This document shows positions 57,808-64,000 of a stretch of DNA of 64,000 bases, piece by piece (the first letter of the stretch is position 1; every line of letters begins with the position of its first letter). A program made the translations under genes and the position numbers. This DNA comes from Motilibacter aurantiacus. GTDB lineage: Bacteria; Actinomycetota; Actinomycetes; Motilibacterales; Motilibacteraceae. The stretch is from NCBI RefSeq assembly GCF_011250645.1, contig NZ_JAANNO010000002.1, positions 394,929 to 458,928 on the forward strand. The letters are read 5' to 3'. The notes beneath the pieces were generated by a model. That model was given only the letters and a program-made list of their open reading frames with translations. It was not told the origin of the DNA and ran no database searches.

Positions 57808-58656
57808 ATGACCGGGCTGCACTACCGGGGCGACGGGACCGGCCGCCCCGCGGGCCTGCCCCTGCCGCCGCAGCGCCTGCCCTGGCTGGCGCGGTCCCGA
57901 CGACTGCGCCTCGGCAAGTCCTGGCGCTACGTGTCCGTGTGGAGCCCGCAGGTGTCGCTGTGCGTGGCGAGCGTGCAGGTCGGGCCCGTCCCGCAGGAGT
58001 TCTGGGCCGTGTGGGACCGCTCGACCGGGCAGCTGACCGAGCGCACCCGCCGCTGGAAGGGCCGGGTCGACGTGACCCCGGGCCGGGTGGTCGTGCGTGA
58101 CGGCGAGGCCCACGTCGAGCTCACCCTGGACGAGGGGCCGGAGACGGCGTTCGAGGTCGTGACCCCGGTGGACGGCGCCTGGACGTGGACCCGCAAGCAG
58201 GCCGTCCGGGCGTACGGCGTGGCCCGGGTCGGGGACAGCGTGACCGAGGTGGACGGCGTTGCCCTCGTGGACGAGAACGCGGGCTACCACCCGCGCCGCA
58301 CGGCCTGGCAGTGGTGCGGAGGCTGCGGCACCACGAGCGATGGCCGGCGCGTCGCGTGGAGCGTGATCGTGGGGCTCAACGACCGCCCGCCGCACACGGA
58401 GAACACCGTCTGGGTCGACGGAGCCCCTCATCAGATCGGCGACGTGCGATTCGGGCAGGACTTGTCGGAGGTCGAGTTCGACGACGGGAGCCGGCGGGGC
58501 TTCAGCGAGGAGGCGGCCCGGGAGCGCTCGGACAACCTGCTGCTCGTCCGCTCGAGCTACCGGCAGCCGTTCGGCCGCTTCACGGGCACCCTGCCCGGGG
58601 GCCTGTCGATCACCGGCGGCCATGGCGTGATGGAGCGCCACGACGCGCTCTGGTGA
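57808..58656 (+). CDS. DUF2804 protein
   Basis: A 282-residue protein matching DUF2804, an uncharacterised family of beta-rich proteins in actinobacteria, with KSWRYVSVWSPQVSLCVASVQVG near the N-terminus and WQWCGGCGTTSDGRRVAWSVIVGLN in the middle. GGGAGG precedes ATG 57808. It diverges from the glycosyltransferase. Confidence 0.85.
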   Translation: MTGLHYRGDGTGRPAGLPLPPQRLPWLARSRRLRLGKSWRYVSVWSPQVSLCVASVQVGPVPQEFWAVWDRSTGQLTERTRRWKGRVDVTPGRVVVRDGEAHVELTLDEGPETAFEVVTPVDGAWTWTRKQAVRAYGVARVGDSVTEVDGVALVDENAGYHPRRTAWQWCGGCGTTSDGRRVAWSVIVGLNDRPPHTENTVWVDGAPHQIGDVRFGQDLSEVEFDDGSRRGFSEEAARERSDNLLLVRSSYRQPFGRFTGTLPGGLSITGGHGVMERHDALW

Positions 58657-58660
58657 GCGG

Positions 58661-59761
58661 TCAGGCCCCGATGCCCGCCGCCCGCAGGCCGACCGTGAGG
58701 TCGTGCGGGCTGCTCGCGGCCTCCAGGGCCGCCTCGACCGCGACCACGCCGTCGCGTACCAGCGCCAGGAGGTGCTGGTCGAACGCCTGCATGCCGTAGA
58801 ACCCGCCCTCCGACACCAGCTGGGTCAGGGTGCTCGTCCGCGCCGGGTCCGCGACCGCGTCGGCCACCCTCCCGGTCGCGACGCAGATCTCGAGCGCGGC
58901 GACCCGGCCGTTGCCGTCGGCGCGCGGCACCAGCCGCTGGCAGACGATGCCGCGCAGCGAGCCGGCGAGCGACAGCCGGGCCTGCTGCTGCTCGTGCGGC
59001 GCGAAGAAGTCGACGATCCGCGCCACGGTCTCCACGGCGTCGGACGTGTGCAGCGTCGACAGCACCAGGTGGCCGGTCTCCGCCGCCGACAGCGCCGCGC
59101 GCACGGTCTCCTCGTCGCGCATCTCCCCCACGAGGATCACGTCCGGGTCCTGGCGCATCGCGGCGCGCATCGCGACCGCGAAGCTCTCGGTGTCCGTCCG
59201 GACCTCGCGCTGGTTGACCATGCCGAGCTTGTCCGGGTGGAGCACCTCGATCGGGTCCTCGATGGTGACGATGTGCGACTCGCACGAGGAGTTGATGGCG
59301 TCGACCATGGCGGCCAGGGTGGTGGTCTTGCCCGCTCCCGTAGGCCCGGTCACGAGCACCAGGCCGCGCTTCTCCATCGCCAGGCTGCGCACCGCGGGCG
59401 GCAGCCCGAGGTCGTCGAGCCCCAGGGCCGCCACCCCGACGCGCCGGAACACCAGGCCCACCGACCCCCGGGAGCGGAAGGCGTTGACGCGGAACCGGCC
59501 CACGCCGCTCATCGAGTAGGCAAAGTCCGCTTCGCTGGTGCGCTCGAACTCGGCCGCGAGCCCCGCGGGGAGCAGCTCGCCGGCCATCGCCGCGGTGTCG
59601 GCGGGCGACAGCACGGGCGCCGCCAGCCGGCGCAGCCGGCCGTCGATCCGGATGCGCGGCGGGGAGCCCACCTTGCAGTGCAGGTCCGACCCGCCGAGCT
59701 CGCACAGCGCGAGCAGGAACGGCAGGACCGACAGCGGGACCTCGGACGGCGCGGCGCTCAC
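58661..59761 (-). CDS. pilT: PilT-type twitching ATPase (orphan)
   Basis: A 366-residue PilT/secretion ATPase. Walker A VTGPTGAGKTTTLA, the Asp box TIEDPIEVLHPDK, Walker B DPDVILVGEMRDEETVRAAL and His box TGHLVLSTLHTSDAVE are all intact, so it should hydrolyse ATP and drive pilus retraction. No pilB, pilC, pilin or pilM-Q gene is near. Its partner machinery must be elsewhere if it works in twitching. Start is GTG 59761. It converges with the DUF2804 gene. Confidence 0.93.
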   Translation of the reverse strand: MSAAPSEVPLSVLPFLLALCELGGSDLHCKVGSPPRIRIDGRLRRLAAPVLSPADTAAMAGELLPAGLAAEFERTSEADFAYSMSGVGRFRVNAFRSRGSVGLVFRRVGVAALGLDDLGLPPAVRSLAMEKRGLVLVTGPTGAGKTTTLAAMVDAINSSCESHIVTIEDPIEVLHPDKLGMVNQREVRTDTESFAVAMRAAMRQDPDVILVGEMRDEETVRAALSAAETGHLVLSTLHTSDAVETVARIVDFFAPHEQQQARLSLAGSLRGIVCQRLVPRADGNGRVAALEICVATGRVADAVADPARTSTLTQLVSEGGFYGMQAFDQHLLALVRDGVVAVEAALEAASSPHDLTVGLRAAGIGA

Positions 59762-59832
59762 ACCGCAGGATCGGCCGACGCGCCGGGCCGGTCGATGCGC
59801 CGATCGGGTCGCCGGGCCGGAAGACTGGGACC

Positions 59833-60444
59833 GTGGGGCTCGTACTGACCGTCGCAGCGCTCGCCGCGGCGCTCGGCGTCGCGACGGGCGGCGCCCTGCG
59901 CCGGCTCGGCCACGTCAGGGTGCTCGGCGTCCCACTGCTGGTGGCCGCGGTGGCCCTGCATGCGCTCGCCGCGGTCCTGGGGGCCACCGGCGTGCTGCGC
60001 GGCCTGCTCGTGGGGCTCGCCGCGCTCGCGGCCCTCGCGGTGGTCGTCGCGAACCGCTGGCGCCCCGGGGTGCCCCTCATCGGCCTCGGCCTGGTGCTGA
60101 ACGCCGCGGTGGTCGTGGCCAACGGGGCGATGCCGGTCTCGCTGGTCGCGGCGGAGCGGGCCGGCGTGCCGTACGAGCGGCTCCACCTGGACGCGGACCC
60201 GGCCCACGAGCCGGAGACGCCGTCCACCCGGCTCCGGATGCTCGGCGACGTGGTCCCGGTGGCGTCCCCGCTGCGGCGCGAGGTGGTCAGCGCCGGCGAC
60301 GTGATGGTGGCGGCCGGGGCAGGGTTGTTCCTCTTCTCCGGCACGCACTCGCGCCCGGGCCGGCGGCGGCGCCGGCCGTCACGAGACGTGGCAGCGGGGG
60401 CCAGGCGGCCGACCGGCCGGCAGGCGGCTACCGTGGACGCCTGA
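59833..60444 (+). CDS. DUF5317 membrane protein
   Basis: A 203-residue membrane protein with five helices and the segment RWRPGVPLIGLGLVLNAAVVVANGAMPVS of the DUF5317 family. The C-terminus is cytoplasmic, basic and disordered. Function unknown. GTG 59833 is 6 bases after AAGACT, a possible leaderless start. It is followed by bL37. Confidence 0.83.
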   Translation: MGLVLTVAALAAALGVATGGALRRLGHVRVLGVPLLVAAVALHALAAVLGATGVLRGLLVGLAALAALAVVVANRWRPGVPLIGLGLVLNAAVVVANGAMPVSLVAAERAGVPYERLHLDADPAHEPETPSTRLRMLGDVVPVASPLRREVVSAGDVMVAAGAGLFLFSGTHSRPGRRRRRPSRDVAAGARRPTGRQAATVDA

Positions 60445-60483
60445 TCGACCGGCCACCGAGGCCGTTCGGCGAGGGAGGCACAT

Positions 60484-60558
60484 ATGAGCAAGAGGGGCCG
60501 TCGGCGCAAGTCCCGCGCGAAGAGCAACGCGAACCACGGCAAGCGACCCAACGCCTGA
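60484..60558 (+). CDS. 50S ribosomal protein bL37
   Basis: A 24-residue, highly basic protein ending NHGKRPNA that matches the actinobacterial ribosomal protein bL37 first seen in mycobacterial 50S structures. AGGGAGG precedes ATG 60484 at good spacing. It is too short for most gene callers. A strong bidirectional hairpin follows. Confidence 0.9.
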   Translation: MSKRGRRRKSRAKSNANHGKRPNA

Positions 60559-60578
60559 CGTCGCTCGCGCACGAGCGA

Positions 60579-60616
60579 ACGGCCCGGCCCCTTCCGCGCG
60601 GAGGGGGCCGGGCCGT
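60579..60616. terminator. Bidirectional terminator between bL37 and rsrA
   Basis: ACGGCCCGGCCCC (60579-60591) and GGGGCCGGGCCGT (60604-60616) pair perfectly; the inner TTCC/GGAG bases extend the stem to a tetraloop. It serves both converging genes. Confidence 0.8.
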
Positions 60617-60634
60617 CGACGTTCGCCGGGCTGG

Positions 60635-60913
60635 TCAGCCCACGGTGGTGTCCGGCGCCAGCTCGATCTGGGCCTGGCGGATGCGCAGCAGCACCTTGGC
60701 CTTGAGCTCGTCGGGCGCCGGGTCGGAACAGGACCGCTTCACGACGATCTTGACCTCCTCCTCGATGCCGAACTCGCGCAGGCACGGCCCGCACTCGTCG
60801 AGGTGGTGCTTGACGGTCGCGCAGTCGGAGCTGTCGAGCTCGCCGTCGATGTACTCGTAGACCCGTGCCAGGACCTCGACGCACGGGGTCTCGTGGTGCC
60901 GACCGCAGCTCAT
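60635..60913 (-). CDS. rsrA: Anti-sigma factor RsrA (mycothiol system)
   Basis: A 92-residue zinc-binding anti-sigma factor. C11, H37, C41 and C44 are present at the same numbers as in Streptomyces RsrA. Disulfide stress forms a C11-C44 or C41-C44 bond, releases zinc and frees SigR. The ATG start overlaps the sigR stop (ATGA). Confidence 0.95.
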   Translation of the reverse strand: MSCGRHHETPCVEVLARVYEYIDGELDSSDCATVKHHLDECGPCLREFGIEEEVKIVVKRSCSDPAPDELKAKVLLRIRQAQIELAPDTTVG

Positions 60914-61551
60914 GACGTCACCTCCGAGGACGAGCCGGAGCGGACGAGCCCGCGCTCGCGGGCGTAGTCCTGCAGCTGGGTGCGCAGCAGACGACGGCCG
61001 CGGTGCAGCCGCGACATCACGGTCCCGATCGGGGTGCCCATGATGTCGGCGATCTCCTTGTAGGCGAAGCCCTCGACGTCGGCGAGGTAGACCGCGATCC
61101 GGAAGTCCTCCGGGATGCTGGCCAACGCGTCCTTGACGTCGGAGTCGGGCAGGTGCTCGAGCGCCTCGGCCTCGGCGGACTTGAGCCCGCTCGACGTGTG
61201 CTCCCCCGCTGCCGCGATCTGCCAGTCCTCCACCGTCTCGGTGTCGGCCTGCAGCGGCTCGCGCTGCTTCTTGCGGTAGGTGTTGATGAACGTGTTGGTC
61301 AGGATGCGGTAGAGCCAGGCCTTGAGGTTGGTGCCGACCTGGAACTGGTGGAAGGACGCGTACGCCTTCGCGAACGTCTCCTGGACCAGGTCCTCGGCGT
61401 CGCTGGGGTTGCGCGTCATGCGCAGCGCCGCCGAGTAGAGCTGGTCGACGTACTGCAGCGCGTCGCGCTCGAACCGCGCGGTCCGCTCGGCCGGCGTCTC
61501 CGCCCGCTCGGCAGCTCCGTCGCTCGCGCCCGTGCTCGCATCCTGGGTCAT
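60910..61551 (-). CDS. sigR: ECF sigma factor SigR (SigH)
   Basis: A 213-residue ECF sigma factor of the SigR/SigH group controlling thioredoxin, mycothiol and proteolysis genes. Region 2 ([39 protein letters not shown]) and region 4 ([41 protein letters not shown]) are intact. ATG 61551 has no ribosome binding site but lies 8 bases after TAAGCT (61565-61560), a leaderless arrangement. The frame is open upstream; ATG 61653 with GGAGG would give a form extended by 34 residues, like Streptomyces SigR-prime. Confidence 0.95.
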   Translation of the reverse strand: MTQDASTGASDGAAERAETPAERTARFERDALQYVDQLYSAALRMTRNPSDAEDLVQETFAKAYASFHQFQVGTNLKAWLYRILTNTFINTYRKKQREPLQADTETVEDWQIAAAGEHTSSGLKSAEAEALEHLPDSDVKDALASIPEDFRIAVYLADVEGFAYKEIADIMGTPIGTVMSRLHRGRRLLRTQLQDYARERGLVRSGSSSEVTS

Positions 61552-61559
61552 CGAGCCCG

Positions 61560-61565
61560 AGCTTA
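61560..61565 (-). promoter_or_regulatory. Candidate proximal promoter (P1) of sigR
   Basis: TAAGCT on the minus strand, 8 bases before the short-form start of sigR. It would give constitutive leaderless expression of the short SigR form. Confidence 0.4.
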
Positions 61566-61708
61566 CTGTGCGGGCTCCGGCGCCACCCGTCGGCCACTCG
61601 GGCCACGAGAGGTACGGCGCCTCCCCCCGCTTGAGAGTGCTCGACGCGAGCATCCGGCCTCCGCTCCACCCGGGGCGACATGGAACCGCCGCCCGTAATG
61701 CACCGAAC

Positions 61709-61735
61709 AACAGCGGCGCCCGCGCCGGCGATTCC
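61709..61735 (-). promoter_or_regulatory. SigR-dependent promoter candidate (P2) upstream of sigR
   Basis: GGAAT (61735-61731), 19 bases, GTT (61711-61709): an exact match to the SigR consensus GGAAT-N18/19-GTT. It would make a leader containing the ATG 61653 start of a longer SigR form with its own GGAGG site. It suggests positive autoregulation. Confidence 0.75.
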
Positions 61736-61778
61736 CGCGCCCGGCAGGCGCATCACCGCCCGGCCCGGGGCGTGGTGG

Positions 61779-62489
61779 TCAGCCGCGGGCCCGGGGCGGG
61801 CAGGAGCCGTCGGCCAGGAAGCCGCTCCTCCCCGCCCAGTCGAGCACCGCGCTCACCAGCCCGTCGAGCACGGCCTGCTGGGCGCCGGGGCCGGCCGACC
61901 GCAGGACCGCCAGCGAGTGGTCCGCGCCGGGGACCGGCACGACGAGCGCCGTCCCGTCCTCGAGCTCGTCCGGGCGGCCGAAGCTGTCCCGCTCGCCCTG
62001 CAGCACGAGTGTGGGACCGGCCGCGCCGGCCAGCTCGTCCGCCCGCGAGCGCTCCGGCCGGCCCGGCGGGTGCAGCGGGAACGCCAGGCACACCGTCCCG
62101 GAGGCGCCGAGCCCCCGCCCGGTCCGGCAGGCGACGCGGGCGCCGGCGCTGCGCCCGCCGACGAGCAGCAGCCCCCCGACCGGCAGCTGCGGCAGGGCGG
62201 CCAGCCAGGCCTGGTCCAGCGCGACCGGCGTGGGGGCGACCTTCCGCCCGGCGACGACCCACGGCTGGTCCAGCCGGATCACGCCGATGCCGTGCGGCGG
62301 CAGCCCGGCCGCCAGCGCGAGCAGGTCCGGGGTGTCGCTGCCGCGGCCGGCGCCGTGCCCGAGCACCAGGGTGGCGCGGGCGTCCGCCGCCGGGCAGACG
62401 TACGCCCGGGCCGGCCCGGCCGGCGTCCCGACCTCCAGCGGGTAGGGCGCGGGCGGCGGCGCGGGCTCAGAAGAGCGTCGGCGCGGCAC
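61779..62489 (-). CDS. Alpha/beta hydrolase (KANSL3/Tex30-like family)
   Basis: A 236-residue alpha/beta hydrolase with TLVLGHGAGRGSDTPDL, the nucleophile elbow VGGRSAGARVA and the acid/His pair near LVLQGERDSF and VPGADHSLAV. Substrate unknown. GTG 62489 overlaps the SRAP gene by 23 bases. The family is conserved beside SRAP in several actinobacteria. Confidence 0.85.
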   Translation of the reverse strand: MPRRRSSEPAPPPAPYPLEVGTPAGPARAYVCPAADARATLVLGHGAGRGSDTPDLLALAAGLPPHGIGVIRLDQPWVVAGRKVAPTPVALDQAWLAALPQLPVGGLLLVGGRSAGARVACRTGRGLGASGTVCLAFPLHPPGRPERSRADELAGAAGPTLVLQGERDSFGRPDELEDGTALVVPVPGADHSLAVLRSAGPGAQQAVLDGLVSAVLDWAGRSGFLADGSCPPRARG

Positions 62490-63216
62490 CGTCCACCTCC
62501 TCGGCGACGGGAGCCGGCTCGACCAGGTGCGGGCCGTTGTTGCGCACGTTCCCGACCGCAGGCGAGACCGGGTACGCCTCGAGCACGCCCGGCCCGGCCG
62601 GGCCCAGGAGCCCCCGCACCTGCTCGGCCGCGTCGAGGGCGGGGTCGAGCCACTCGTGCCACCGGTCGCGCTCGACCAGCATCGGCATCCGGTCGTGCAG
62701 CCGGCCGAGCTCGTCCACGGCCGACGTCGTGATGATCGTGGCCGTCCACAGCCACGGGGACCCCTCGCCGGGCGCCCGCCACATCTCGTACAGCCCGGCC
62801 ATCGCCAGCGGCCGCCCGTCCCGCCGCCGGATGAAGAAGGGCTGCTTCGCGCCGTCGTCACGGGTGTGCCACTCGTAGTAGCCGTCGGCGGGCACCAGGC
62901 AGCGCCGCGCGCGGAACGCCGCCCGGAAGGCCGGCTTCTCGGCCACGGTCTCGAGCCGCGCGTTGATCATCCGCGCCGCGCCGGAGGGGTCGCGGGACCA
63001 GGAGGGGACCAGGCCCCAGCGCACCGTCCGGAGCTGACGCTCGCTGCCGCCCTGCGCCACCGCACGCTCGAGGACGACGCGCACGGGGTCGGTGGGCGCG
63101 ACGTTCCACGACGGGGGCACGGCCGCGGCCTCGGCCCCGGCGTCCGCGTCGACGTCGGCCTCGAACTCCTCGACGAGGTCCTCGGGGCGCCTGCTGGCCG
63201 CGTACCGTCCGCACAC
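62467..63216 (-). CDS. SOS response-associated peptidase (SRAP/HMCES/YedK)
   Basis: A 249-residue SRAP protein. Catalytic Cys2 is in the initiator segment V-C-G-R-Y; the conserved Asn (MINARLETV), Glu (GYYEWH) and His (LHDRMPML) are present. It crosslinks to abasic sites in single-stranded DNA to protect them. GTG 63216 is required to place Cys at position 2. Synteny with aroA and sigH is as in mycobacteria. Confidence 0.95.
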   Translation of the reverse strand: MCGRYAASRRPEDLVEEFEADVDADAGAEAAAVPPSWNVAPTDPVRVVLERAVAQGGSERQLRTVRWGLVPSWSRDPSGAARMINARLETVAEKPAFRAAFRARRCLVPADGYYEWHTRDDGAKQPFFIRRRDGRPLAMAGLYEMWRAPGEGSPWLWTATIITTSAVDELGRLHDRMPMLVERDRWHEWLDPALDAAEQVRGLLGPAGPGVLEAYPVSPAVGNVRNNGPHLVEPAPVAEEVDGAAPTLF

Positions 63217-63293
63217 GGCCCCCAGCTTGCCGCGTCGCCGAGGCACCCGCGGCACGGGACATGAGCACGCCCCGACCGGGGAAGGGCACCGCC

Positions 63294-63869
63294 ATGATGA
63301 TTGCGCGCCGCCTCGCCCGCCCCATGATCGCCGGGATCTTCATCTCCGGCGGCATCGACCAGCTGCGCAACCCCACGTCCAAGGTCGAGAAGGCCGAGGA
63401 CGTCGCGCCGCCCATCGCCCGTTACCTGCCCTACCTGCCCGAGGACCCGGTACAGCTGGTCCGCATCAACGGCGCTATCCAGGTGACGGCCGGCACGCTG
63501 CTGGCCCTCGGCAAGTTCCCCCGGCTGTCGGCGCTCGCCCTGCTCGCGTCCCTCGCCCCCACGACCGCCGCCGGCCACCGCTTCTGGGAGGAGGAGACCC
63601 CCGGCGCCAAGGCCCAGCAGAAGGTCCACTTCTTCAAGAACCTGTCGATGATGGGCGGGCTGCTGCTCGCGGCCGTCGACACTGCTGGCGACCCGTCCCT
63701 CGCATGGCGGGCGCGTCACCTGGCGAAGGCGTCCAGGCACGCGGCGAGGGCGACCAAGCGCGAGGCGAAGATGGCCGCGCGCGAGGCCCGGTTGGCGGCC
63801 AAGGCGTCGGCGCACAAGGGCTCGACCAAGGCGATCAAGGCGGCCGGCAAGGCGCTGCCGGTCGGATGA
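63294..63869 (+). CDS. DoxX-family membrane protein
   Basis: A 191-residue DoxX-like protein with four membrane helices (IAGIFISGGIDQLRNP, INGAIQVTAGTLLALG, LALLASLAPTTAAGHRFW, FFKNLSMMGGLLLAAVD) and a Lys/Ala-rich C-terminal tail. In mycobacteria DoxX, SodA and SseA form an oxidative-stress complex; here the window has NiSOD 10 kb away. GGAAGGG precedes ATG 63294; ATG 63261 is possible but lacks a site. Confidence 0.88.
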   Translation: MMIARRLARPMIAGIFISGGIDQLRNPTSKVEKAEDVAPPIARYLPYLPEDPVQLVRINGAIQVTAGTLLALGKFPRLSALALLASLAPTTAAGHRFWEEETPGAKAQQKVHFFKNLSMMGGLLLAAVDTAGDPSLAWRARHLAKASRHAARATKREAKMAAREARLAAKASAHKGSTKAIKAAGKALPVG

Positions 63870-63874
63870 CCCGC

Positions 63875-63880
63875 TAGCCT
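63875..63880 (+). promoter_or_regulatory. Candidate -10 box for leaderless aroA mRNA
   Basis: TAGCCT is 8 bases before GTG 63889, with no Shine-Dalgarno. Same arrangement as at nucS, the response regulator and the VOC gene. Confidence 0.45.
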
Positions 63881-63888
63881 CGGCCGGC

Positions 63889-64000
63889 GTGACCGACGTG
63901 CCCGCCGGAACCAGCCAGCCGCCCGCAGCCGCGACCCCGTGGCCGGCCCCGACAGGGACCGGTCCCGTGGACGCGACCGTCCGGCTGCCCGGCTCCAAGT
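63889..64000 (+). CDS. aroA: 3-phosphoshikimate 1-carboxyvinyltransferase, N-terminal part
   Basis: Only the first 37 codons are in the window, ending in W-P-A-P...G-P-V-D-A-T-V-R-L-P-G-S-K, the typical start of actinobacterial EPSP synthase with the shikimate-binding P-G-S-K motif. Position next to SRAP and sigR supports it. The gene continues past the window edge. Confidence 0.8.
   Translation, partial: MTDVPAGTSQPPAAATPWPAPTGTGPVDATVRLPGSK

Overview
The window is about 75% G+C DNA from an actinobacterium. The evidence is a NucS mismatch endonuclease, a Kgd-type 2-oxoglutarate enzyme, a SigR/RsrA thiol-stress pair, a 24-residue bL37 ribosomal protein, a nickel superoxide dismutase and an Asp-for-Cys MurA. 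Gene order (argS-lysA-hom-thrC-thrB-rho-rpmE-prfA-prmC-sua5, wecA, atp operon, murA, nucS; sigR-rsrA, SRAP, aroA) follows the ancestral actinobacterial core. It is not mycobacterial in detail: atpF and atpH are separate, and a t6A gene cluster is inserted. The genus cannot be named from sequence alone. No insertion sequence, phage, CRISPR array or rRNA gene was seen.

Region 1 (1-7.4 kb): two STAS proteins, nucS, an antiporter fused to a UBP zinc finger, murA and a divergent PduO-type adenosyltransferase, a repeat-bearing intergenic stretch, and the DUF2550 gene that follows the atp operon. Region 2 (7.0-17.7 kb, minus strand): wecA, two small AtpI-like membrane proteins, and the complete F1Fo ATP synthase atpBEFHAGDC, headed by glyA. 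Region 3 (17.7-34.5 kb, minus strand): tsaD, a first YrdC-domain gene, tsaB, tsaE, a second YrdC-domain gene (sua5), prmC, prfA and rpmE; an SPFH membrane protein with a ribbon-helix-helix partner and a palindromic operator; rho with a large Arg/Asp/Gly repeat; and the lysine/threonine block thrB, thrC, hom, lysA, argS.

Region 4 (34.5-49.5 kb): a SPOR-like protein, a CheY-like regulator, tRNA-Arg(CCG), an Lrp regulator facing a YitT-type membrane protein, alditol oxidase, a GGDEF enzyme, and a stress cluster. In that cluster a DUF2795 gene faces an operon of nucleotidyltransferase, Balon/Rv2629-type ribosome hibernation factor and DsbA-like protein, with two facing sigma-B/F-type promoter candidates between them. 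Kgd, a DUF6104 gene and a frameshifted ATPase follow. Region 5 (49.6-64 kb): secreted GH92 mannosidase, the NiSOD pair sodX/sodN, a DeoR regulator, YihY/BrkB, GNAT, a GT39-like glycosyltransferase with two compensating frameshifts, DUF2804, an orphan PilT, bL37, rsrA-sigR with a SigR-type autoregulatory promoter, an alpha/beta hydrolase, SRAP, DoxX and the 5' end of aroA.

Many monocistronic genes start with GTG or ATG 6-8 bases after a TANNNT-like -10 box, suggesting abundant leaderless transcription. The best candidates for undescribed biology are the stress-promoter/Balon locus and the t6A cluster with two YrdC paralogues where rimI would be expected. The operator-bearing SPFH/RHH pair is the next best.
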